In this document: piece by piece, positions 1 through 5,696 of the stretch
Position numbering within the stretch: position 1 is the stretch's first letter
Layout of the letters: each line of letters opens with the position of its first letter
Source: Betaproteobacteria bacterium
GTDB lineage: Bacteria > Pseudomonadota > Gammaproteobacteria > Burkholderiales > Nitrosomonadaceae
Length of the DNA stretch: 8,136 nt
Direction: 5' to 3'
NCBI GenBank assembly: GCA_022601315.1
Contig: JAHZIU010000279.1
Coordinates: 1 to 8,136, forward strand
Translations under genes and position numbers: made by a program
The notes under the pieces: model-generated
Seen by the model: the letters and a program-made list of their open reading frames with translations, nothing else
Databases searched by the model: none
Told to the model about the DNA's origin: nothing

Positions 1-1058
1 CCACGGCTACGGTCTTCTTTGATGAAGCTATCACGCATGGTGTCAATCCAGCCCAAGGTTGCTTCACGATCACCTTCTAGCTTACCAACCACGGTGCCTG
101 AGTGCAGATGATCACCACCAGATAAACGCAATACTTTAGTCAATACACGGAAGTGAATACCGTGGTGTGGGTTGCGGTCAAGTACAGCGTGCATGGCGCG
201 GTGAATGTGCAACAACATGCCATTATCGCGACACCAGTTAGCCAGTCCTGTGTTAGCGGTTAAACCACCGGTCAAGTAGTCATGCATGATAATTGGCGCG
301 CCAAGTTCTTTGGCGAATTCGGCACGTTTGTACATTTCTTCTGGCGTTGGCGCCGTAACATTTAAATAATGACCTTTACGTTCGCCGGTTTCGCGTTCTG
401 CTTTGTGAATTGCTTCCATCACAAATTCGAAGCGTTGACGCCAGCGCATGAATGGCTGGCTGTTAATATTCTCGTCATCCTTTGTCAGATCCAGACCGCC
501 ACGTAGGCATTCGTAAACAGCACGACCATAGTTTTTAGCTGACAAACCCAATTTCGGCTTGATGGTGCAACCCAGTAAAGCGCGGCCATATTTGTTGAAG
601 ATATCACGTTCTACCTGGATACCTTGAGGCGGGCCACCACAGGTTTTAACATAGGCGATAGGGAAGCGTACATCTTCTAAGCGCAGTGCTCGTAGCGCTT
701 TGAAGCCAAATACGTTACCAACCAGGGAGGTCAGTACATTAACAACAGAGCCTTCTTCAAATAAATCGATTGGGTAAGCTACAAAAGCGTAATAGCAAGT
801 ATCATCGCCTGGCACATCCTCGATTTTATAAGCGCGACCTTTGTAATAGTCAAGATCGGTCAGAAGATCAGTCCATACTGTTGTCCAGGTGCCGGTTGAT
901 GATTCAGCGGCAACAGCAGCAGCGACTTCTTCACGTGGTACACCGGGTTGCGGTGTGATCTTGAAACATGCCAGGATGTCGGTGTCTAGCGGAGTATAGT
1001 CAGGCTCCCAGTAAGTTTGCCGATACTCTTTTACACCTGCATTATATGTTTTTGCCAT
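1..1058 (-). CDS. cbbL: RuBisCO large subunit, form I (probably IA), 3' end missing
   Basis: Catalyses carboxylation (and oxygenation) of ribulose-1,5-bisphosphate, the CO2-fixing step of the Calvin cycle; it works in the cytoplasm or a carboxysome as an L8S8 complex with CbbS. The visible 352 codons translate without interruption from [17 protein letters not shown]. Catalytic residues are all present (spinach numbers in brackets): E52 (E60), N115 (N123), K167 in TIKPK (K175), the carbamylated K193 with D195 and E196 in LTKDDE (K201, D203, E204), H286 in HIHRAMH (H294), H319 in DHLHSG (H327) and loop-6 K326 in TVVGKLEG (K334). About 120 residues of the C-terminus lie beyond the left edge. The start is supported by GGAG at 1067-1070, eight bases upstream. 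The conserved text looks like form IA of Proteobacteria. The divergent cbbR neighbour agrees with this. No damage is seen, so the gene is probably functional. Confidence 0.98.
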   Translation of the reverse strand, partial: MAKTYNAGVKEYRQTYWEPDYTPLDTDILACFKITPQPGVPREEVAAAVAAESSTGTWTTVWTDLLTDLDYYKGRAYKIEDVPGDDTCYYAFVAYPIDLFEEGSVVNVLTSLVGNVFGFKALRALRLEDVRFPIAYVKTCGGPPQGIQVERDIFNKYGRALLGCTIKPKLGLSAKNYGRAVYECLRGGLDLTKDDENINSQPFMRWRQRFEFVMEAIHKAERETGERKGHYLNVTAPTPEEMYKRAEFAKELGAPIIMHDYLTGGLTANTGLANWCRDNGMLLHIHRAMHAVLDRNPHHGIHFRVLTKVLRLSGGDHLHSGTVVGKLEGDREATLGWIDTMRDSFIKEDRSR

Positions 1059-1131
1059 AATATTTTCTCCAATTTAAAACGAAACGATCAAAAATACAAA
1101 AGGTAGTAAAGGGATGCAGTGTTACAAACAA

Positions 1132-1152
1132 GATTGCATGAAACAATCATGC
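1132..1152 (-). repeat. Alternative stem-loops in the putative cbbL leader
   Basis: Two mutually exclusive inverted repeats overlap here: GATTG-N7-CAATC (1132-1148) and GCATG-N7-CATGC (1136-1152). If cbbL transcription starts near 1157-1167, they would lie within the first 35 bases of the message. They could influence mRNA stability or be a protein site. Arms are only five bases long, so chance is possible. Confidence 0.35.
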
Positions 1153-1163
1153 CAACAGTTGCT

Positions 1164-1192
1164 ATTATAAATTATTATCCATAAGACAAAAT
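1164..1192 (-). promoter_or_regulatory. Candidate cbbL promoter
   Basis: On the minus strand a perfect TATAAT lies at 1169-1164. There is no good -35: at 17-base spacing the hexamer is ATTTTG (1192-1187). A consensus -10 with a poor -35 fits an activator-dependent promoter, as expected for CbbR control. Transcription would start near 1157, giving a leader of about 100 bases. GATAAT at 1179-1174 is an alternative -10. Confidence 0.45.
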
Positions 1193-1205
1193 CAGAATTC
1201 CTGAT
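1191..1205. promoter_or_regulatory. LysR-type T-N11-A palindrome, candidate CbbR site
   Basis: ATCAG-AATTC-CTGAT is a perfect inverted repeat with five-base arms, and its T at 1192 and A at 1204 satisfy the T-N11-A rule of LysR-type regulators. Its centre (1198) is about 41 bases upstream of the start predicted from the TATAAT at 1164-1169, where the activation site of a LysR promoter is usually found. A weaker ATAA-N8-TTAT at 1213-1228, centred near -63, could be the second half of the operator. Assignment to CbbR is inferred from position and motif only. Confidence 0.45.
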
Positions 1206-1234
1206 ACAATCTATAATGTATAACTTATATAAAA

Positions 1235-1255
1235 GTAATGCTTACTTTGTGGTAA
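1235..1255. promoter_or_regulatory. Overlapping inverted repeats, possible CbbR operator
   Basis: Two small repeats share bases: GTAA-TGC-TTAC (1235-1245) and TTA-N8-TAA (1242-1255). The second resembles the loose TNA-N7/8-TNA pattern reported for CbbR sites. It lies 80-100 bases upstream of the predicted cbbL start, somewhat far for the main recognition site. The area is AT-rich, so such matches arise easily. Confidence 0.3.
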
Positions 1256-1384
1256 CCGTATAACGTATTACAAATGCGTGATATTTAATAGATGGTAATA
1301 GGGTGCCTGGTGTTTGACATCACTATAAATAGTACTGGGTTATTGTAAGATCCGATAACTCTAAACTAAAGCTATTCTCTATTG

Positions 1385-1399
1385 TATTCATATTGAATA
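1385..1399. repeat. Short AT-rich inverted repeat
   Basis: TATTCA-TAT-TGAATA is a perfect inverted repeat with six-base arms. It does not satisfy T-N11-A, so a LysR protein is not the natural candidate. It lies between the two promoter regions and its role is unknown. Confidence 0.35.
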
Positions 1400-1486
1400 A
1401 AGCGATTTGCTGTGTATCAAATCTTTTAACTTAAATTACAACAGATTATAGAAAAATAAGACGCCTATTTGTTTGTTCTTTTTAAA

Positions 1487-1536
1487 GTATATATAAGTTT
1501 TATTTAATATATACAACTCAATAACAGATTATTGAG
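1487..1536. repeat. Two adjacent inverted repeats in the cbb spacer
   Basis: GTATATAT (1487-1494) is matched by ATATATAC (1507-1514) across 12 bases. Two bases further on, CTCAATA (1517-1523) is matched by TATTGAG (1530-1536) across 6 bases. Both are perfect. They sit about 220-270 bases upstream of cbbR and more than 300 bases from the likely cbbL promoter. They could be protein sites or hairpins; the first is so AT-rich that it may be chance. Confidence 0.35.
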
Positions 1537-1755
1537 GCAGGTCAATTTTATCGGAATAAATAAAGCTGTATTCATATAAGAAGCTTTCAAGTATTGGAAT
1601 GCGTATATTTTGAGATGATGCCGTAAAAGTCGAGATAGAAAACGAAGGAGTAAAGAAAATTACGAAATTTATATAAAAGCAAATCGGTAATGCTAATAAT
1701 TATGATAAGCTTATACTTATGGTTTATATCTATTTATGTTTTTGATGGCTGAAGA

Positions 1756-2694
1756 ATGTTGCATCTAACGTTACGCCAATTAAAAGTGTTTGAATCGGTC
1801 GCGCGGCATTTAAGCTATTCACGTGCGGCAGAGGAACTGCATTTATCCCAGCCTGCTGTTTCTATGCAGATTAAGCAACTGGAAGAAAACGTCAGTTTGC
1901 CACTGTTTGAACAAATAGGTAAACGAATTTTTCTGACCGAAGCAGGGTATGAGTTAAATCATTACAGTCGGGCTATTTCACAGCAACTAGAAGATCTGGA
2001 AGTAGTGTTGGATGAGTTAAAAGGTATGGAGCGCGGTAAATTGAATATTTCAGCCGTGACTACTGCCAATTACTTTGCACCACATCTGTTGGCAAATTTC
2101 TGCCAACGATATAGTGGTGTAACGGTTAGTCTGAACGTTTCCAACCGCGAAACGGTGCTGAAACAGCTGGCTGATAATGTCATTGATCTCGCGATTATGG
2201 GTCAGCCTCCGGAAAATCAGGATATTGCCAGTGAGTCATTCATGGAGAATCCTCTGGTTGTAATTGCGCCACCTGAACATTCGCTTTGTAGCGCACAAAA
2301 AATCCCCGTAAAAAGATTGGCCCAGGAAATATTTTTGGTAAGAGAACCCGGTTCTGGCACGCGTAGTGCTATGGAGCGTTTTTTTGCGTCGCACAAAATA
2401 GAAATCAAAAAAGGTATGGAAACAGATACCACAGAAGCCATTAAACAAGCTGTACAGGCTGGTATGGGGTTGGGCATTATGTCGCAACATACTGCCGAGT
2501 TGGAGCTACAAACAGGTAGGCTAAAAGTGCTCGACGCACAAGGATTTCCCATTATACGATATTGGCATGTTGTGCACCGCAAGAACAAACGACTCTCAGG
2601 CGTGGCGCAAGCGTTCCGGGAGTTTTTGTTGAAAGAGGATGCTGAACTGATGTGTGGGTCTAAGAAGGGTGTTTCAATAGAACAATCAGACTAA
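1756..2694 (+). CDS. cbbR: LysR-type transcriptional activator of the cbb (Calvin cycle) genes
   Basis: Cytoplasmic DNA-binding regulator, normally a tetramer, which activates Calvin-cycle operons in response to metabolites. The 312 residues match the usual LysR-family length. A winged helix-turn-helix covers about residues 4-64 (TLRQLKVFESVARHLSYSRA, then SQPAVSMQIKQLE and LPLFEQIGKRIFLTEAG), followed by a linker helix (about 65-92) and an effector-binding domain (about 94-295). CbbR-like stretches include TANYFAPHLLANFCQR, FMENPLVVIAPPEH, REPGSGTRSAMERFF, EAIKQAVQAGMGLGIMS and the tail WHVVHRKNKRLS. The last 18 or so residues, after LLKEDAEL, look like a nonconserved extension. Divergent placement from cbbL is the classic cbbR arrangement. 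The ATG at 1756 fits the family's start, although no strong ribosome site precedes it (only GAAGA directly abutting). A strong terminator follows at 2823-2858. Confidence 0.93.
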   Translation: MLHLTLRQLKVFESVARHLSYSRAAEELHLSQPAVSMQIKQLEENVSLPLFEQIGKRIFLTEAGYELNHYSRAISQQLEDLEVVLDELKGMERGKLNISAVTTANYFAPHLLANFCQRYSGVTVSLNVSNRETVLKQLADNVIDLAIMGQPPENQDIASESFMENPLVVIAPPEHSLCSAQKIPVKRLAQEIFLVREPGSGTRSAMERFFASHKIEIKKGMETDTTEAIKQAVQAGMGLGIMSQHTAELELQTGRLKVLDAQGFPIIRYWHVVHRKNKRLSGVAQAFREFLLKEDAELMCGSKKGVSIEQSD

Positions 2695-2822
2695 TTATAT
2701 TTTGGTAGCTTAAACACGTAGGTATTTTTGGGTTGATTCTGGAAGTGTTTTTGGTGTTGCTATGCGCTGTTTTTAGTGATTTTGAGCGATTATGGCGGAC
2801 AGGTTGTGGATACTTAAAAAAT

Positions 2823-2858
2823 GCTCCTGTAGGTTAACATTCCTACAGGGGCTTTTTT
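2823..2858. terminator. Bidirectional Rho-independent terminator
   Basis: Eleven-base arms GCTCCTGTAGG (2823-2833) and CCTACAGGGGC (2842-2852) pair around an eight-base loop with one G-T wobble. Six T follow on the plus strand (2853-2858) and six A precede (2816-2821), so the structure works in both directions. It ends cbbR (stop 129 bases upstream) and the convergent lipoprotein gene, whose stop is 20 bases away. Confidence 0.93.
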
Positions 2859-2872
2859 ACTAGCTAAGAGGA

Positions 2873-3025
2873 CTATTCCTCAAGAGCATTACGACCTTCA
2901 GCTGGCTGGCCTTCATGAGTAGTACCATAATTTTCAGTGTTTTGTGGACTCTCAGGTGCGGTTGGCTTGCCACAGGCAACTAATGCGAATGCTAATAATG
3001 CTGCAAAAAATAATGTGAATTTCAT
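2873..3025 (-). CDS. Small predicted lipoprotein, 50 residues
   Basis: The open frame encodes a 50-residue protein. It starts MKFTLFFAALLAFALVACGK: one positive residue, a hydrophobic core and a lipobox LVAC with the lipid-bearing cysteine at position 18. The mature part is about 33 residues, rich in P, E, T, N and G, and probably disordered. It would be exported, lipidated and anchored to the inner or outer membrane; position +2 is glycine, not aspartate, so outer-membrane sorting is allowed by the enterobacterial rule. A weak AAGG (3039-3036) lies 10 bases upstream of the ATG, and a TATACT is found further up. The gene ends 20 bases from a strong terminator, which supports real expression. 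It lacks the GLKGPLY motif of LptM/YifL-type lipoproteins. I do not recognise the family and assign no function. Confidence 0.8.
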   Translation of the reverse strand: MKFTLFFAALLAFALVACGKPTAPESPQNTENYGTTHEGQPAEGRNALEE

Positions 3026-3078
3026 GTTAAAAAAACCTTGTAAAAATAAAAATAAAAATTTCTAAAAACTGCACAGTT

Positions 3079-3084
3079 AGTATA
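3079..3084 (-). promoter_or_regulatory. Candidate -10 box for the small lipoprotein gene
   Basis: TATACT reads on the minus strand 53 bases upstream of the lipoprotein start codon. No recognisable -35 lies 16-18 bases further up, so only the -10 element is proposed. The rest of the spacer 3026-3311 shows no gene. Confidence 0.35.
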
Positions 3085-3244
3085 CCTTTAATTATTGGAT
3101 GTATCTACGATCTGAATCAAAAAAGTATTCATTACTTTCAATTTATATTGGTGATCTGGATCCAAAGCTTGCAGTGATTTGGTTTGATCTAATCTGTATT
3201 TTTTTAAAATAACATATTATAGATCAATAGGCTACAAAAATAAT

Positions 3245-3272
3245 GAGCAGTGGAAACTGTTTGATATTGCTC
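3245..3272 (-). terminator. Weak hairpin after the DUF2780-type gene
   Basis: Downstream of the minus-strand gene ending at 3312, GAGCA/TGCTC (3245-3249, 3268-3272) or alternatively CAGT-GGAA-ACTG (3248-3259) can pair, and a short T run follows on the minus strand at about 3239-3235. The stems are short and mutually exclusive, so this is a poor terminator candidate. It is listed because no better one ends the three-gene run. Confidence 0.2.
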
Positions 3273-3311
3273 TCTCAGCACTAGAATGAATTTGTGGTTT
3301 CTAACGAATTC

Positions 3312-3899
3312 TCAGGGTATTGCTAAAGCTGATTGCAAAAGATTGGTGGCGACTTGTCCGCTGGTGTTGCTGACATATTCCGTTACGACGGGAATAAATT
3401 TGCCAACCATATCGGGTGAAAGATCCAGTTGCTGAAATGAATTTGTAAGTGTCGCCAGATTGCCCAAACTATTGTTGCTATCACCCACTAATGAAGACAG
3501 GCCACCTGTTAAGTTGGTAACGGATTCCGGCATGACAGGGGCTGCGTTAAGCATATCGTCCATACCTGGTATAGATTGAGATAATGTTGTAAATGACTGC
3601 GGGTCCATGTTTCCCTGTGCAAGTTGAAAAATAGAGCCTGCTCCACCTAATGCCTGCTGCTGGGAGACACCTAACTTACTTACCAGTGTATCTACCAAAG
3701 CAATTTCTCCGCTTGCTACTGTACTGGCCGTTGTGGTGCCAGCATCCATAACTTGCCGCCCAGTTTGTGTCGCATCCTCAACGCTTGATAAACCTTTATC
3801 AATACTGTCAAAAAGATCGCTTTTGCTATTCGTAGCATAGACTGTAACAAGCAAGAATAGGATGAGGCTGCATATTTTGCTGTAATTAATTTTCTGCAT
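3312..3899 (-). CDS. Exported DUF2780-type protein of unknown function
   Basis: 195 residues. Residues 1-22 look like a signal peptide (MQKINYSK, then hydrophobic 9-20, cleavage likely after VYA), so the mature protein is probably periplasmic. The region from about 67 to 190 resembles DUF2780 (VcgC/VcgE) proteins of Proteobacteria: LVDTLVSKLGVSQQQALGGA, then IFQLAQGNMD, SIPGMDDMLNAAP, a Gly/Ser-rich stretch, and FQQLDLSPDMVGKFIPVV. Biochemical function of the family is not known to me. The start at 3899 was chosen over an in-frame ATG at 3971 because AAGGA (3910-3906) lies six bases upstream and the signal peptide begins directly there; the longer version would overlap the upstream gene by 20 bases and bury the signal peptide. 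It is the last of three closely spaced minus-strand genes, 52 bases after the MscS-like gene. Confidence 0.8.
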   Translation of the reverse strand: MQKINYSKICSLILFLLVTVYATNSKSDLFDSIDKGLSSVEDATQTGRQVMDAGTTTASTVASGEIALVDTLVSKLGVSQQQALGGAGSIFQLAQGNMDPQSFTTLSQSIPGMDDMLNAAPVMPESVTNLTGGLSSLVGDSNNSLGNLATLTNSFQQLDLSPDMVGKFIPVVTEYVSNTSGQVATNLLQSALAIP

Positions 3900-3951
3900 G
3901 ATAATTCCTTTTAAGGTAAGAAAATAGTTAAAACCATTGGATTTTATTTGA

Positions 3952-5655
3952 TTATGCATTATGTAGCACAACTTGCGTAAATGGAATTTCCCATTTTTGT
4001 TGATTGCAGACTTCTACAGCGTAGCGTTGTAAGGCACGGTCAATCGGGTAGTAATATTCTGCAGCTTTACCATCAAAAAAAGCCACAATTTTATAATCCA
4101 GTGAAGAAGTATTGGCTTGTGAAAAATAAACCCGCAGATGTTTTAAAGCGCTACCGTATTTTTCCTGCTGTAAGCCTTTTTGAATTCCTTCACACAAAAT
4201 TTGTGGCACTTGATTGGTGCTTTGCGGTAGATATTTGTAGTCGATACCGATCACACTGGTGACGATGAAACCTTGTGAAAGATTTTCTGGTTGAGCAGCT
4301 AAAAAGTCTTTTATGGCATAGGTTTGAGGCATCATGCCATTGTATAAGGAAAGTAAAACATTTTCAGGGGTAATACACTTAACCAACCCATACTTATCGT
4401 CTGTAAGCATGACGTAATCACCCACTTTGCATGGAAACCAGGGTTCATCTTCATTATATGGCCTGGAAATATAATTGGATAATTCGGCCAAAGGTAACCT
4501 TACTTCCAGTTCAGGTATAAGTGGATTCGTCAGTTTGGTATCAAAATTCAGTTCTTCTACTTTCATTTGAATGCCATTATATGTAATACATTCACCTTCT
4601 CTTACCGAACCGGTATTAAGTAAGATTTTTAATTCATTGATGAAACGAGGGATGGAACTCTTAAGTACCCATATGATACTTACTAATAAAATTATAAACA
4701 GCGCAACTAATACTTGGTCATTGCGGACATTCAATACATAGAAAACAGCAGCAATTGCCAGCATAACCATCATGATATGGTAGAGCAGCGTGATGATGCG
4801 CTGATAATAAGCCCATTTCTCACTTGGTTTACGTTCACTGAACCATAATATTCCTTTCCAAAGCATTAGCATGGAAAAATAAACCAGCGTGAAAGCCACT
4901 AACGCCAATAGTAAAGTCGTACCACGTCCAGAGGCAAATTGTTTGAAATGTTCGCTAATGGTAATTTCTTTGGCTGTTTGTGATTTAACCATTTCGTCAT
5001 ACTGCAGCCGTGCTACCAGTAACAGTTGTTTATTTTCAGACAGTTCGCGTTGCCACTTCCTATAAACATTTTCAAACTGCTTTAGTGCTTCATCGCCTAG
5101 GCCTTGTTTATTGATCTGTGCGATATGATTCAAAACGTCTTTGATTTTATCAATAAGTAATTCATAGGATGCAATGTCTTGTTGCAGAGCATCCATCTTG
5201 CGTTTGTATTCAGTGAGTTGGCGAAGCTCGCTAATGATTGGTTGCACAATTTCAAGTAAATCTTTTTGCCAATCAAATTCTTTACCTTCTGTAGTATCGG
5301 GTTCCGGTAAAGTCGAACCTGCTGTTATTATCATTTCAAATGATGATTTTTGTTGTGCAATAAATTCTGTTATTTCATTAATTTTTGCTTGAATTTTGGT
5401 TTTTTCTTGTTCTGAGCCTGCTTCTTTCAATTGGGCTAATTTTATTTTTAGCGTGTTTTTTTGTGTTGTGATGTTTTCAATAATATTATTTAATTTGTCG
5501 GGAGAAATCACATGTTGAGAGCCTTCCTGCTGCGTTGTTGTTGGTAGCTTTTCAGCCTCAGCAATGCTCTGAGTTGTATAAATTGTCAAACAAGCCAACA
5601 GCAGCAAGAATATGGATGCTTTGTATTTGTTTTTTACGATACTTTGGATAAGCAT
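3952..5655 (-). CDS. Divergent MscS-like membrane protein with periplasmic coiled-coil domain
   Basis: 567 residues. An N-terminal hydrophobic stretch (13-26) followed by SIAEAE at 30-35 looks like a cleavable signal peptide. Residues about 50-105 and 130-230 are charged, helical and probably coiled coil, facing the periplasm. Three membrane segments follow at about 246-272, 284-310 and 313-333. Next comes a segment like the MscS beta domain (FINELKILLNTGSVREGECI and on to EEL, 338-369), a second beta-rich segment (about 408-450, KVGDYVMLTDDKYGLVKCIT) and a C-terminal alpha/beta part (about 462-566) ending IPFTQVVLH, similar to the IPFPQ end of MscS channels. MscS proteins release solutes on osmotic downshock, but the pore helix here lacks the usual Gly/Ala packing pattern, so channel activity is uncertain. 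Start: GAGG (5670-5667) lies 11 bases before the ATG. It begins 41 bases after the helicase gene and is probably co-transcribed. Confidence 0.72.
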   Translation of the reverse strand: MLIQSIVKNKYKASIFLLLLACLTIYTTQSIAEAEKLPTTTQQEGSQHVISPDKLNNIIENITTQKNTLKIKLAQLKEAGSEQEKTKIQAKINEITEFIAQQKSSFEMIITAGSTLPEPDTTEGKEFDWQKDLLEIVQPIISELRQLTEYKRKMDALQQDIASYELLIDKIKDVLNHIAQINKQGLGDEALKQFENVYRKWQRELSENKQLLLVARLQYDEMVKSQTAKEITISEHFKQFASGRGTTLLLALVAFTLVYFSMLMLWKGILWFSERKPSEKWAYYQRIITLLYHIMMVMLAIAAVFYVLNVRNDQVLVALFIILLVSIIWVLKSSIPRFINELKILLNTGSVREGECITYNGIQMKVEELNFDTKLTNPLIPELEVRLPLAELSNYISRPYNEDEPWFPCKVGDYVMLTDDKYGLVKCITPENVLLSLYNGMMPQTYAIKDFLAAQPENLSQGFIVTSVIGIDYKYLPQSTNQVPQILCEGIQKGLQQEKYGSALKHLRVYFSQANTSSLDYKIVAFFDGKAAEYYYPIDRALQRYAVEVCNQQKWEIPFTQVVLHNA

Positions 5656-5696
5656 ATCTTAGTGCGCCTCTAATAAATTAAATATTAAATACTTTG

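Larger units (their letters stand above)
1059..1755. other. AT-rich cbbL-cbbR divergent control region
   Basis: This 697-base spacer separates two genes transcribed away from each other. I saw no convincing protein or structural RNA gene in it. It is long for a cbbL-cbbR spacer, which in many autotrophs is only one to a few hundred bases. The cbbL side (about 1130-1260) holds a probable promoter and LysR-like palindromes. The middle (about 1385-1540) holds three further AT-rich inverted repeats. The stretch next to cbbR (1680-1755) has TATGAT and TATACT at 1701-1706 and 1713-1718 and a 10-base palindrome ATAAGCTTAT at 1705-1714, any of which could belong to the cbbR promoter, but I cannot choose one. 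Confidence 0.7.

Noticed and set aside
770..958. Plus-strand open frame of 62 codons inside cbbL
   Set aside because: It lies antisense to a RuBisCO sequence conserved over its whole length. Its product is low-complexity and unlike any family.
1314..1319. Perfect TTGACA on the plus strand in the cbb spacer
   Set aside because: No acceptable -10 lies 16-18 bases downstream (GGGTTA at 17), and the start of cbbR is more than 400 bases away.
2217..2588. Minus-strand frames of 123 and 84 codons inside cbbR
   Set aside because: Both are antisense to the well-conserved effector domain of CbbR and have no family-like features or ribosome sites.
3026..3311. Possible tRNA or small RNA in the lipoprotein/DUF2780 spacer
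   Set aside because: No cloverleaf, TTCRA arm or strong terminator was found; the spacer is plain AT-rich sequence.
3900..3971. Longer start for the DUF2780-type protein at 3971
   Set aside because: It would overlap the MscS-like gene and bury the signal peptide 24 residues in. The ATG at 3899 has AAGGA at proper spacing.
3981..4262. Plus-strand frame of 93 codons opposite the MscS-like gene
   Set aside because: The opposite strand encodes the family-like C-terminal domain, and this frame looks like a shadow. The same applies to 5174-5392.
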